Below are positions 51,483 through 62,313 of a DNA stretch of 64,000 bases, one piece after another. Position 1 is the first letter of the stretch. Every line of letters starts with the position of its first letter. The DNA is from Tetrahymena thermophila SB210 (Eukaryota > Ciliophora > Oligohymenophorea > Hymenostomatida > Tetrahymenidae): positions 62,001 through 126,000 of the forward strand of contig NW_002476022.1 in assembly GCF_000189635.1 (NCBI RefSeq), written 5' to 3'. The translations under genes and the position numbers were made by a program. The notes below the pieces were generated by a model that had not been told where the DNA came from, ran no database searches, and was given only the letters and a program-made list of their open reading frames with translations.

Positions 51483-52520
51483 ATGATAAGAGTTTTCAGA
51501 TTTATAAAATAAAACTTTAGCTTTTAATAAAATAAAGCTTTATGGAGAGCTAAAAGCAGACTATGTGCTGATAGATATGATTTTTCTTCTAACTAATTTT
51601 TGAATAAGAGATTTTATTCAAAACATACAGATAACTAGAATAACAATGGATAAAAGATTATTATGACAAGTGATTTTGTTTTTGAGAAAATATTTTCTAA
51701 TCATGAAAGAATGAAATCTTTTTTGGAAAGTGTTTTAGTTGGAAAAAATAAAATTTTACATGAAGAAATTAATGAGGTTATTTACCTAAATAATAACCTT
51801 TTATAAAATTCTTTAACTTAGGAGTACATACCAAAAAAATCCATGTTTGATCTTCAAATAAAAACCTCATAGGGAACGTTTATTGTTGAAATCTATAAAA
51901 GATCTTTTTAGCCTTTTTTAAAAAGAATATAGTATTATAGTGCTTAATCACTTTCATAATAATAAAATTAAACACATACTAGCTTAAAACCGATAATATC
52001 TATTGCAATTGTAGATGATATATTATTCGAAGATGATGTTCCCTGTATAAGTTTCCACAAGACTATAGAATAAAAAACACAAAAAGTGTTTCTTAATTAT
52101 TCTACATATGTTTTTATAGAATTGGGAAAATATGACAACAAAAAATATGACTAATCTTGTGTACATGGAGTGAACGAGAAAGAGTGGCTAGATCTTTTGA
52201 AAAAAAGTGATATACATCGCTAATATAAAACTAAGGAAGTTTTGAATGCTGCATAATATGCTTAATTTATTTAAGAAAAATTATTTGACGAGTACGTAAA
52301 ACACAAATTGTATGAAGACTAATTTATAGAAGAAATCAAAAATGCAAAAGTAGAAGGCATATAATAAGGCCAAGAAGAAACAATAAAATTAAGCAAACAT
52401 TATAGCATAAAAGCAGGAAAAGAAGAGGTAGTCAAATAAATGTTAAAAGATGGCTTGTCTTTATAAAAAATCATTACTTATACTGGATTATCAAAAGAAG
52501 AAATAGATGAAATTAAATGA
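51483..52520 (+). CDS. Rpn/PD-(D/E)XK nuclease-family 'transposase' protein
   Basis: Single exon, 345 residues. The first about 48 residues are Arg/Lys/Phe-rich with almost no acid (MIRVFRFIKQNFSF, NKRFYSKH), like a mitochondrial presequence. From residue 62 it follows the bacterial Rpn (recombination-promoting nuclease) family: SDFVFEKIFSNHERMKSFLE, MFDLQIKTSQGTFIVEIY (D123, E136), KRIQYYSAQSL and PIISIAIVDD. It ends with the family's tail: AKVEGIQQGQEETIKLS, a helix, then GLSLQKIITYTGLSKEEI. In the usual D...ExQ active site the last residue is Q; here it is Y138, so activity is doubtful. The family is mainly bacterial, so transfer is likely, but the gene uses TAA/TAG as Gln throughout and is fully adapted. 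Intronless. Confidence 0.82.
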
Positions 52521-53238
52521 TTTTTTTTGAAATAATCATTTAATTATATTTAAAAATTTCATGAATTATATAAAAATTTATTTTGTTTAAATATTTTATC
52601 TATATATTTTGTATTAGATGATATTAACTTAGAAAAGAAAAGTAAATAGTAAAGATTATTTGAATTAAAATTAATTTGAATTGATTCAACTCTTTATAAA
52701 TTTAAAATAATTTAAGCTATTTAATATGAATTTTTATAGCCTTTTGAAAAATCATATTAATTAATAAAAACAGAGTTGTTTTAATATAAATAATAAGGAA
52801 AATAAGATAAAGTAAATTAATAAATTATGAATTTGTTGATTTATTTTTCTTTTAAACCTTAAGTAAATGGACTGAGTTCAACTTTTCAAACCAGAAAGAA
52901 AATGGTTAGCATATTTCTATTTTTATAGATATTTTATTTTTACAAAATATTTATGTAATTTATTGTTTCTTTTTAAGAATATCAGTTTGGTTTTTAGCAT
53001 AGTTTGATCATAGTCAATAATAATAAATTTATGAATTTGTTGGATGGAGCTGGTTTAAATGGATATTTTAAACTAATTTCTTTTAATTTAAATGCATTTC
53101 AAATGATTTTGTGTAAATCAATTAATCAGTCAATCAATAAAAAATTTATCAATTAATTAAATCGACAAAGTAGAACGTGATAAGTTTGCAGATAGAAGTT
53201 TTAAAATATAAAAAGTAATAAAATTTTTAGGGATAGAA
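52521..53238. other. AT-rich spacer
   Basis: Between the Rpn-family gene and the M14-like gene. No feature seen except AATC repeats near 53120-53160. Confidence 0.6.
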
Positions 53239-55260
53239 ATGATTAAGATAGCAGGTATATTCACTTTAATAATGATAAGTTACTAAATAGTTTAAGTTAT
53301 ATCCATAGATTAGCAAAATTAGAACTTTAATGTAAGCACCCCTTACACTAAGCTAGATTATTCAGATATTCAATAAATGTTTATTCAATATTCTAAGCTT
53401 TATCCTGATTATATTAGGCTAAAATATATTAATGATGAATCTTCGATTGATTTTTCTTAAACTAAATGTGGAAGATATCTATAGCAAAAAGATTGTCTTT
53501 ATTTCTATGCAGAAATTACAAATTTTAAAAACAATTAAAATAATTACACAAATATTCCACAGGTACTTTTGACTGGTGGTCTCTAGGGAAACAACACTTT
53601 GGGTTCAAATATAGTTACATACTTAGCTGAATATCTACTAAAAAATACTAATAGTACAAAAATCATCCAACTACTTTCAGAGAGGCTTATCATTCTTTAC
53701 CCAATCCCAAATCCTTAAGGTTTTCAATAATATAGCTCTTAAGAGACACAATAAAACGGTAGAAGAATTAATGTTGAATTTGACTTTCCTTATTTTGTAG
53801 GCTAGTAAGGAGAAAAAACTTTAGATTGTTTACAAAGTGTATCTGCTAAGGCGTTGACTTACTTATTCTAAACCTACCTATTTACCTTAGGAGCTAGTTT
53901 TAACCTAGGAGAAACTCCGTCTATTCAATATCCTTTACCTGCTGCAATAAATTAGTAGAGTAAAGAAATTATTTAATCTATTTAATAATCAATTACTGAA
54001 AGTTTACAAAAGAATTCTCCAGCTAATTCTTTTCTAAGTATTTCTAATTACAACATATAATCATTAAATAGCTAAAATTAATAAGCTAAAAGTTATTATG
54101 AATGGGCTAATATAATGGCATACAACCAAAACCTTAATCCTTCTTTAAATTAGCTTCCAATTTGTAAAGAAGTGCAGCTATCCTAGTAATCTGTAATGTT
54201 TACTTTAAAATCCTTAATATTTTTTTTATTTTTGTATTTATTATAAAAAAGATAACTATGCAATCAAATTAATGTCTCCTGTTCAAAATAGTTTGCAACA
54301 GATAAGAACCAACCGAGTAAACTTATGGTGATAAAGAATCTAGCAGTAATCCTTATTCAACTAATATTGGTCATATTTCAAGGAATATATAACTAGCACA
54401 ATAATTGATAGAAATGGCTGCTCCATTTATAGTATCATAAGTTAGCATTAATAATAACAATAATGTTTATCTTTAGTGGTTTGTAGATGGATGCTTTAAT
54501 GTGAGCAATACATAGTTATTTTATAGGGTCTAAGACAAGCTAATAGTTTAACAAAAAGTAGATAAATACACTAATATAGATGAAATAAGCTAAGATTTTA
54601 TTCTAGCTAAATCTTTTATCAATTAACCTGGCTACTTAATTGGTGGCCAAAATTAATATTAACATTCTTGGAATTTCTAGAATGAAACAGTTATTGATAT
54701 TATAATCACAGCATCATGCGATTAATAATGGTCGGAATCAGGAGACTAGTAAAATAATTCAGCATTTATTCAGCTACGCACAAATCCAAACTATTCTACT
54801 TCGAATTAAAATTTTAACATTTCTTCAAAATAAACAATATTCAAAAGAATTCCATAAGTTCAGAGCATCTAAAATAAAATGTCTTTGTGTAAAATTTATA
54901 AATAAATTCCTTTATCAAATCATTCTAATTCATTATTAAATAGAGTAATAATAGTAGGCTTTAAAAAATTAATAGCACCAAGAGACTTTCTAATTCTGGA
55001 TGGGAATCTTAGCAGGCCTAGGAGGCTTATTGATAATCCTAATAATAGTAGGAATATACATAAAATGCAAAGACAAATACACTGACTCTGTCGATTTAAA
55101 GCTAATTTAAGTAAAAAATGAAACTTTAGAACTTCAATCAAATGTAACATAACACAATCACAATTTAAGTGAAGTCAATCAGTTGAATTTTACAAAACCT
55201 TTAGATATTGATATGAGTAGAAATGATAATGATTTCATGAATTTTTCATCTATTAAGTGA
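53239..55260 (+). CDS. M14 carboxypeptidase-like membrane protein lacking zinc ligands
   Basis: Three exons: 53239-54185, 54302-54888 and 54944-55260; 616 residues. N-terminal signal peptide (MIKIAGIFTLIMISYQIV). Residues about 38-240 follow the M14B (carboxypeptidase D/E/N) plan: GGLQGNNTLGSNIVTYLAEYLL, RLIILYPIPNPQGF, GRRINVEFDFPYF and TLGASFNLGE. The active enzymes have H-G-x-E, N-R-N and a late His; here the two zinc ligands of the first motif are Q116 and N119, the arginine is V179 and the last histidine is N222. A second extracellular region (about 316-510) of unknown fold follows, then a single transmembrane helix (WMGILAGLGGLLIILIIVG) and a cytosolic tail of about 70 residues. It looks like a type I surface or lysosomal pseudoenzyme. 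Confidence 0.75.
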
Positions 55261-55534
55261 AATTTAATATATAATAAGTTGAACTATTTGGCTATTTTAT
55301 TCTTTAAAAAATAATAAAATAAAATTTACTACTATAAATAAATATTAATAAAATAATACTTTGTATTTTTAAATATTGTTAAAGTTGATCTTTAACATTC
55401 ATAAATAAAATTTTATTGTTTTTTCTTACAAAATATACTTAAGTAAGTAAGGAAGTAAATAAATAAATATGTAATTTATATATTTAAGAAATATTTAATT
55501 TTTATTATTTTTGTTCAGTTCAGATTAGTTCATT
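55261..55534. other. convergent spacer
   Basis: Short AT-rich stretch between two 3' ends, with a small TAAGTAAG/AAATAAAT repeat near 55440-55470. Confidence 0.5.
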
Positions 55535-56212
55535 TCAGTTCAAATCTATTTTTAGAGGATTAGTAACATCGATATTATTTAAAATAATTATCAGATGTGT
55601 TGTAATAGCTAATGAAAACATTAGATTTCTTATAGTTTTAATTAATGGAACTTATTTTGCAATATTTACTATTTCATTATATAAATGAGTGGCTAAATGG
55701 AGAATTATTATAAAAATAATCTTTTTTATTTAGAGTTAGCTTGTGGCAATCCACGCAGAATAGATGCTATTTAAAAAAAACACAGAAAAAAATGGAAAAT
55801 CATATATTAAACGGTCTAATTCTTCATTTAATGAGAGCTATTTCAGATTATTTCTTGTATTTTGAACTTGCTAAGTCTGCTTTTACCTTTAAAATAATTT
55901 TAAGAACAAAACAGCTAGTAAACAGCTTGAATGCAAATAGACAATATAAAAAATTTGATCTAACTTGAATTTCATAATTTCTACTTCTGATTTATTTTAA
56001 AAATTAAGATGATCTTCTTATACATTTCTTCTATTAATGAATGCTCTTAACAAAAAATTTATTAGCAAAATACTTCCAAAGCCATAGAAGATTATATTAA
56101 CTGCTACAATAAATCCATTCACTTTTATCTTTTCCTACTTTTAATCTGGTAAATCTGACAAAGTATCATCATTATATGCTTTTTTTACGCTTTTAGTTTA
56201 TTAGAAGTTCAT
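55535..56212 (-). CDS. unknown multi-pass membrane protein
   Basis: Single exon, 225 residues, stop TGA at 55535-55537. Hydrophobic segments lie at about residues 33-56 (VNIIFYGFGSILLINFLL), 88-108, 143-160, 168-186 and 203-218, separated by short K/Q-rich loops. This gives four or five membrane spans. The N terminus is polar (MNFQQTKSVKKAYNDD). No motif of a known transporter or enzyme is visible. Codon composition is close to the AT-rich background, so the gene is less certain than its neighbours, though an uninterrupted 226-codon frame with regularly spaced hydrophobic blocks is unlikely by chance. Confidence 0.55.
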
Positions 56213-56637
56213 TTAAATAAAAGTTGGTAGAATTATAAAGCTAAAACTTACTTATTTTTTACAAAATAAAATTAAATTACACAATTAAAAAAGTCAAAAA
56301 AAAAATAAAAAGATTTAAATATTTCTGAAGTATTTTTAATAAAAATAATTGTCTATAATTTAAATTAATGCTTAATATCTGCTTTTTACTCATTAATTTT
56401 ACAAGCTTATCTCCTGTTTTTAAAATTATAAATATTTGTTTGCCTATCAATTTGAAGGATATAAAATGATTTTAATCAATGACAAAAAAATAATAAATTC
56501 AAAAATATACATATAAACTTACTATTCAAAAATAACTCTTTTTTTTTAGTCAATAGTTTAATATTATGTTAATATGATTTAATTTTATAATCGTTCACAT
56601 TATTATTTGATAATAATGGTTTATTATCTCTTTCCAA
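56213..56637. other. AT-rich spacer
   Basis: Between the multi-pass protein and CDC50 genes, both on the minus strand. No feature seen. Confidence 0.6.
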
Positions 56638-57591
56638 TCAATCTTAGTGTCTCGAATTACCAAATCTATTATCAGTAGTTCTCTATTTGATAAAGAATGC
56701 AACTGCAATCAAAACTGAAATTGAACCAACAACTATAAATGCTATAGAAAGAAATTGATTTTTTCCACCAAAAGGTCCGCTGGTTGATAAAATAATGTTT
56801 TTGTGTCCTTTGAAATTGCTAACATCATATATATTATTTACCATAATATAATAGTCTCCCTTAGGTAGATTTTATCTAACTATACCCCACAATTTACGGA
56901 AATTAGGAAGACCACTTGTACGCATCCAAACAATAAAATGTTCATCTTCAACGTTAATCCAATACCTTTCCTTATGTGCACTATCCATTTTGAATTTATT
57001 TCCTTTGTCATCAGGCCATGCAATACCTGATTCATCTATATTAATGGGTGATGAATCTGCATGAAATAATGCAAATGTATCAGTGAAAAAGCTTCTAGCA
57101 ATCAACCCACAAGGATAAGCAATTTCATTAGGATTAAGAGCTGCTTATTTATTATTAAATTAAAATTGTTATTCTGGAAGAAGATCTGAATTATGAACAA
57201 TAGGACTACAGAATGTATTTGCATCTGAGCTAGATATAGTTGATCCTGAAAGTTAAGAAGATGATTTTGATTTAATGTATCTACGATGGTTTTGATAGAA
57301 ATTGTCAAGTCCATAAAAAAAATACACTGTATCAGTGAAATCTTCATTTAAGGTAAAAGGAATTTTGCACTATGTCTAACCTTTGCATAGATCTTCATAG
57401 TTATCTATTTACTTTTCTTTTATTTTTGCATTGAAAATATTTATCACAATACCAAATATGATAAATATTATTCCAACAAAAAAAAACAGATATTTAGTTC
57501 CTTAAACTGTTGGCTGAGGATGCCACTTTTTTAAGAACAATATTTTCCAGCACTTATTCTTGCTTGACTCAGAACTACTTTCGTTATTCAT
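56638..57591 (-). CDS. CDC50/LEM3-family P4-ATPase beta subunit
   Basis: Single exon, 317 residues. CDC50 proteins pair with P4-ATPases, which flip phospholipids to the cytosolic leaflet; the beta subunit is needed for exit from the ER and for activity. Two membrane spans: about residues 36-56 (LFFFVGIIFIIFGIVIN) and 278-300 (LSIAFIVVGSISVLIAVAF), with a large outer domain. Family marks include the WHPQPT and FNAK edges of span 1, VYFFYGLDNFYQNHRRYIKS, YPCGLIARSFFTDTF, GIAWPDDK and HFIVWMRTSGLPNFRKLWG. Paired cysteines at CKGQTQC and in the YPCG region fit the conserved disulfides. The length is slightly shorter than the usual 330-360. Confidence 0.93.
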
Positions 57592-59803
57592 TCACACTTA
57601 ACTTATAATTTCCTTTTAAAACCAATATTTTTTTTACTTATTATAATAGCTTTTAAAAGTCCTTAACTTATTTATTTATTTAATTAATTAATTATTTGTT
57701 ATTTTTATCAGTGAACAAGCAATTAATTTATTTCCTCTAATTTTTTTCAAATGAATTAAAAACTAAATTTTATTCACAATGAATAATTCGTTTTTATTGA
57801 AAAATAAATTCTTATTGTTTCATTCATATATTGATATATTTATTTGCCATAATTTCTCATCTATTTCTAATAAAAGCTAAAATTTAAACAAAATTAAAAT
57901 AAAGAGTTAGTTAGTTGTTTATATATTAATAAACACCAAATCTGAGATTAAATGTTTTTTATTTTTTCACCATCTCTTTCATAATAATTGATTTATTATA
58001 AGATAAAAATATATGAACTCAGTTTCCTTATCAAAATTTTTTATTTTTTGATCACCTATTGATAAGATTAGCTATACCTTACCTTTGTTTTTGCTTACTA
58101 AAATTCTAATTAAAAACTCACTTAAGTCATTTGCAAAAGAAAGTCTATAACCATTTTAATACAAATAAATTTGTCAGATTATAATGTACTCATCTTAAGC
58201 TTAAAGCTCTAAAAAAGAAAAAAATTGATAATTAAATAAAATTTTGTCTATAATTCTAAAAAAATTTTTTTCTAATCAAAATTATTAAAATATTTTTTTT
58301 TAGCCATTCATAAAAAAATTAATTAATTTTTATACTAAATTCTTAAAATCTATATCAAATTTAAAATAATAAAATTTAGAGAGAGCATATTTGAAATTTA
58401 TCTAAGAAATTAAAAATTATTTGAATCATATTTTTATTAATATTTAAAATATTCTATTAAAATGAAAATTTATCTAAATTCTAATTAAATAAAAAAATAT
58501 TTAATATTAAAATTTATTAATATAAAAATTAATTTTATTACATTAACAAATTGGAACTGATTCTTTATAAATATTAATTATTAATTATTTAAGTAAAAGT
58601 CCCTTCTGTTTAAAATTATAGTTGAGCAAAACATAATCTTTAAAATTTAAATATTTTTATTATTGTTTAATTGATGATTCTTTTTTTATTTTTAGAATTT
58701 AAAAAAATAAACAAGACTTTTAAGTAAATAAATAACTCAATTCGTTTTTTATCTAAGAAAAACAGCATTTTTATCTTTTCATATAATCTTTGCTTAATTT
58801 ATCCTATTAATATTGCTAAGTTTAGTTTAAGAAATTAACTATGTATTATTCAGATCAATAAACATGTTTAAATTTTAATAAAATTAATTAGTTAGTAAAT
58901 TGAATATCTTATTGAAAGGTTTAATTGTGAATTTGGTTTCAGTTTTTTATTTATTTCTATAATTAATGCTAAAAAATAAATATAAAAGTTAGGTTTTATT
59001 TTAGATAAATTAAAATCAATCTTAAAATATTTTAATTAACATATTAATTTTAGAATTCAACTTTAACATAAAAGAAATGAATTTAAATTTATTTATTAAA
59101 AATGCCAATAAAATTAATTTCAATTTTATTAAATAACTGAAATTATCAAAAATTTAAAAAATACATGTTAAAAAATTTATCCAAAAAAATAAAAAAAAGA
59201 AATAACATTTTATTAAAAGTTTTTATACAGTTTTTAGTGAATTTGAGTCCATCTTTCAATATCAATCCATTAAAAAATTATAAGAAATTAAGATATTAAA
59301 TTAATAAATGTTCATGCTTGGCTAGATAGATAGTCAAAAAAATAAACAAATAAATGGGTTAAAATTTACTTGCTCTGAAATAAAGAAATCAGTGTTAATT
59401 AAATTATTATTAAATATATGAAAAAAAATAAATATATTCGATAAGTAATTAATTGATTGTGTTAGATCTTTGAATTCAAAATATTAATTTGAACAGTTTA
59501 TGCTAAAAAAAGCAAGCATGTATTAATCAAGTTTTATATGGTTAATAGCCTCTGATACAGTCTTAATCAAACTCAACTTTTAAAAAGCAAAAAAATTGCA
59601 AATTATAAAATTATAAATTTTTTGATAAGTATAATTTCATAATTAAAAACCAATTAATAAATAGATTGAAAAAATTTTTTTTTTCAATTTTTATAAATAC
59701 ATCTGAAAGGAAATAAATAACACAAGGCCTACTTACTGCCTTCTCTGCTTTAAAATTCTACTTAAACTTTTCATTTCAAACAAATTTTTATTGCTAACTT
59801 TAG
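57592..59803. other. 2.2-kb AT-rich spacer with a possible relict exon
   Basis: 5' region of CDC50 and the region before the RING gene. A minus-strand stretch at 57979-58212 reads as coding-like but contains an in-frame TGA (58174-58176); it is listed separately. The remainder is low-complexity. Confidence 0.5.
57979..58212 (-). pseudogene. possible relict or orphan exon, unidentified
   Basis: After a TTTTTTAG acceptor-like site, the frame reads LQAQDEYIII, TGA, then QIYLYQNGYRLSFANDL and on to GDQKIKNFDKETEFIYFY before a TGA at 57979-57981. The amino-acid mix is less biased than the background. No start codon or upstream exon was found. Chance open frames of about this length are expected here, so this is weak. 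Confidence 0.2.
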
Positions 59804-61423
59804 ATGGATATTATAAGCTCTGATAATAACTAATATTTTTGCGAGACTTGTTAGATGTACATTTAAACTTCTTTACAGCCAATACATTCGACTTTTTGTC
59901 AAGGAGTTTCTCCATAGGATATTAATTTGTACAGTGATAGCTAAGTATACGAACTGAGCAGAATGATGTAAGAATACAACTTATTTGATTACTATTTATC
60001 TTTGGACTTTAAAACCAACTCTACCAACTAGAGATATATTTTCGAAGACTATTTTCCTGATGATACCGATTAAATTGATACTTAATCTTAAACTCCTCCT
60101 AGCCTTCCAAATCAAACTTAGCAATAATTTTCCAATAATTAAAGTTAGTTTTCATAATAGAATAATAGCTAGCAATAATTTTAGTAGCCATAGATTAAGG
60201 TAACAGGAGGAAATTTTTAAGGAAATCAAAACCAGGCTTAAACTTAAAGATAGTTATAGACTAATTAAGAATCAAACACTTCTAGATAAAATACATATTA
60301 AGCATAATATAACAGAAATAATTCAAGTCAACTATAAAGTTAGCAAGTCAATGCTCCCTAAAGATTATGTTAAGCAATACAAGGTTAATATAAAACTCCT
60401 GTAGTTAGTTAAAATAGTTGCTAGAAGTAAGGCAATTAGACTAATTATTTGAGTGGAAATCCTTGTAATTTAACTAAACAACAAACATAAAATTAGAACT
60501 ACGAAGATAATTTTGATGACACGTACTAATGTCATTAATGCTATGACTATGTTAAAATTTCCGATTACTCAACTCATTAAGCAGAATGCAGAAATTAATA
60601 TATAAAGTGCAAATATTGCAATTCTTTCTATCCATTTAGCTTGATAAATTAGCATGTTTTGTTTTGTCAGAAATAAAATAATCAAATGCAATAATAATAA
60701 TCATCTTCGATTAGATCTCAGAAAAAATTAAATAATTAAAACACTTAGACAAAAAATAACGGTTATGATACTGATGATTTTGAAGACAATAGAGACATTG
60801 ATGAGCATAATAGTGCTGACTACAATAACAGTGTTTATGAAAATTTAAGCCTGTATGGAACTTCATAATTTAACATGGAGGAAAGGAGTTTAGCTAACAG
60901 GCAAAGGTAATATTAATAATCAAGTTCTAATCTTTAAACTCAGCAATCAACACTCTCTAACTTTAACAATTAGAGCAACATAGCAACAGAAAATAACTAA
61001 AATTAAAATTAAAATCCAAATGATTGGACATAACTATCACCTGATTATTTTAACAGAGCTTTAAATGTTATATTCCCATCCTTTTTGGGAGACTAAGATG
61101 ATTTTAGGAGATAATAAAATGAATAATTCCGTAATAACTTAATTACTCGCTTAATCAATATCTCGAGATTTGGAATAAACGGTGATAACTGCAGAGGTTT
61201 AACATCTAATCAGAAGAATAAATTTATAAAAGTCAACTACAAACAAAAGCAGTAATCTGAGTATAAAACATGTTCAATCTGTATGTGTGACTACGAAGAA
61301 GATGAAGAGATTAATATCTTAGATTGTATGCACAGGTATCATGTAGAATGTATTTCTAAGTGGTTTTAATCAAGAACAACTTGCCCAGTTTGCAAAAGAG
61401 ATATGAGTGACTATTTGCTTTGA
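59804..61423 (+). CDS. zinc-finger and RING-H2 protein, probable E3 ubiquitin ligase
   Basis: Single exon, 539 residues. Three C2HC-type fingers are visible: CETCQMYIQTSL...H-x3-C near the N terminus, CHQCYDYVKIS...H-x3-C and CKYCNSFYPFSL...H-x3-C in the middle (about residues 245-292). Long Q/N-rich linkers separate them. The last about 50 residues hold a RING-H2 domain: CSICMCDYEEDEEI, ILDCMHRYHVECISKWF and CPVCKRD, with all eight zinc ligands. RING-H2 domains recruit E2 enzymes for ubiquitin transfer; the fingers may choose the substrate. The start ATG directly follows CTTTAG, so an upstream exon ending in an intron cannot be excluded, although none is evident. Confidence 0.85.
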
Positions 61424-62313
61424 AATGTTTTAATCTAATTATTCATATACTATATAAAATTTTAATTATTAACTAAAAAATAAGTAAACAAACAAACAAA
61501 GAGACAAAAAAAAAAGAAAGAAAGAAAGAAACAAATAATACTTTATTATGATTAATTCTCGAAATAATTATTAACCAATATTAAATTAATTTATTTTTAT
61601 TCAAGCTTTAATTCTAGAATATATTTTATTATTTATATGTAAACTTACTAAACCATACATACATACATACATACATACATACATACATACATACATACAT
61701 ACATACATACATACATACATACGATACGATGCATATTACTTTTATTTTATCATTTTTTTTTATAATTATCTCTTAATATCATTTTTTTATTAGCATAAAA
61801 AGTATTCAATTTATTTAAAACTATGAAAGATGTGTTTAAATTAAAAAATTTGTTTTTTAAAATCGTTAAATATTATCAATTTATATTAGTTAACTTTAAA
61901 CTATATTTTCATAAAAAATAATTTGCTATCTTCTGTTATAATAGATGTGTGCTTCATCCTCATTTTTAAAATAAATGATTTACAATAAATATACTACAAA
62001 ATTATTTTAGAAGAAACTTTTAAAAATATTTATTTTAAATAATTTAAAAAAAGTAGAATAAATAAATGATCAGATCAATTAATTTCATTTTTCTCATATT
62101 ATATTTAACCAAATTGTTAATAACCTTCAAATGTAAATATGCAAAAGTCTTTTTCTGGAGATTTCTTAAAAGATATCTGAATTAAATATCTTGCTTGTTA
62201 GCATAATTTTAAAATAAATTATTATTAAATTACCTTAAATTAATATTGATTCTAATATTACTTGTGATTTGATAAAAATTAATTAAAATATATATTAAAA
62301 TTTTCAATTTACA
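61424..62313. other. AT-rich spacer with microsatellite
   Basis: Between the RING and processing-peptidase genes. Holds AAAC and GAAA short repeats (61485-61535) and the CATA microsatellite listed separately; otherwise featureless. Confidence 0.6.
61654..61722. repeat. (CATA)n microsatellite, about 17 units
   Basis: An uninterrupted tetranucleotide repeat of 69 nt followed by two ACGAT units. It is the longest perfect simple repeat in the window. Confidence 0.95.
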
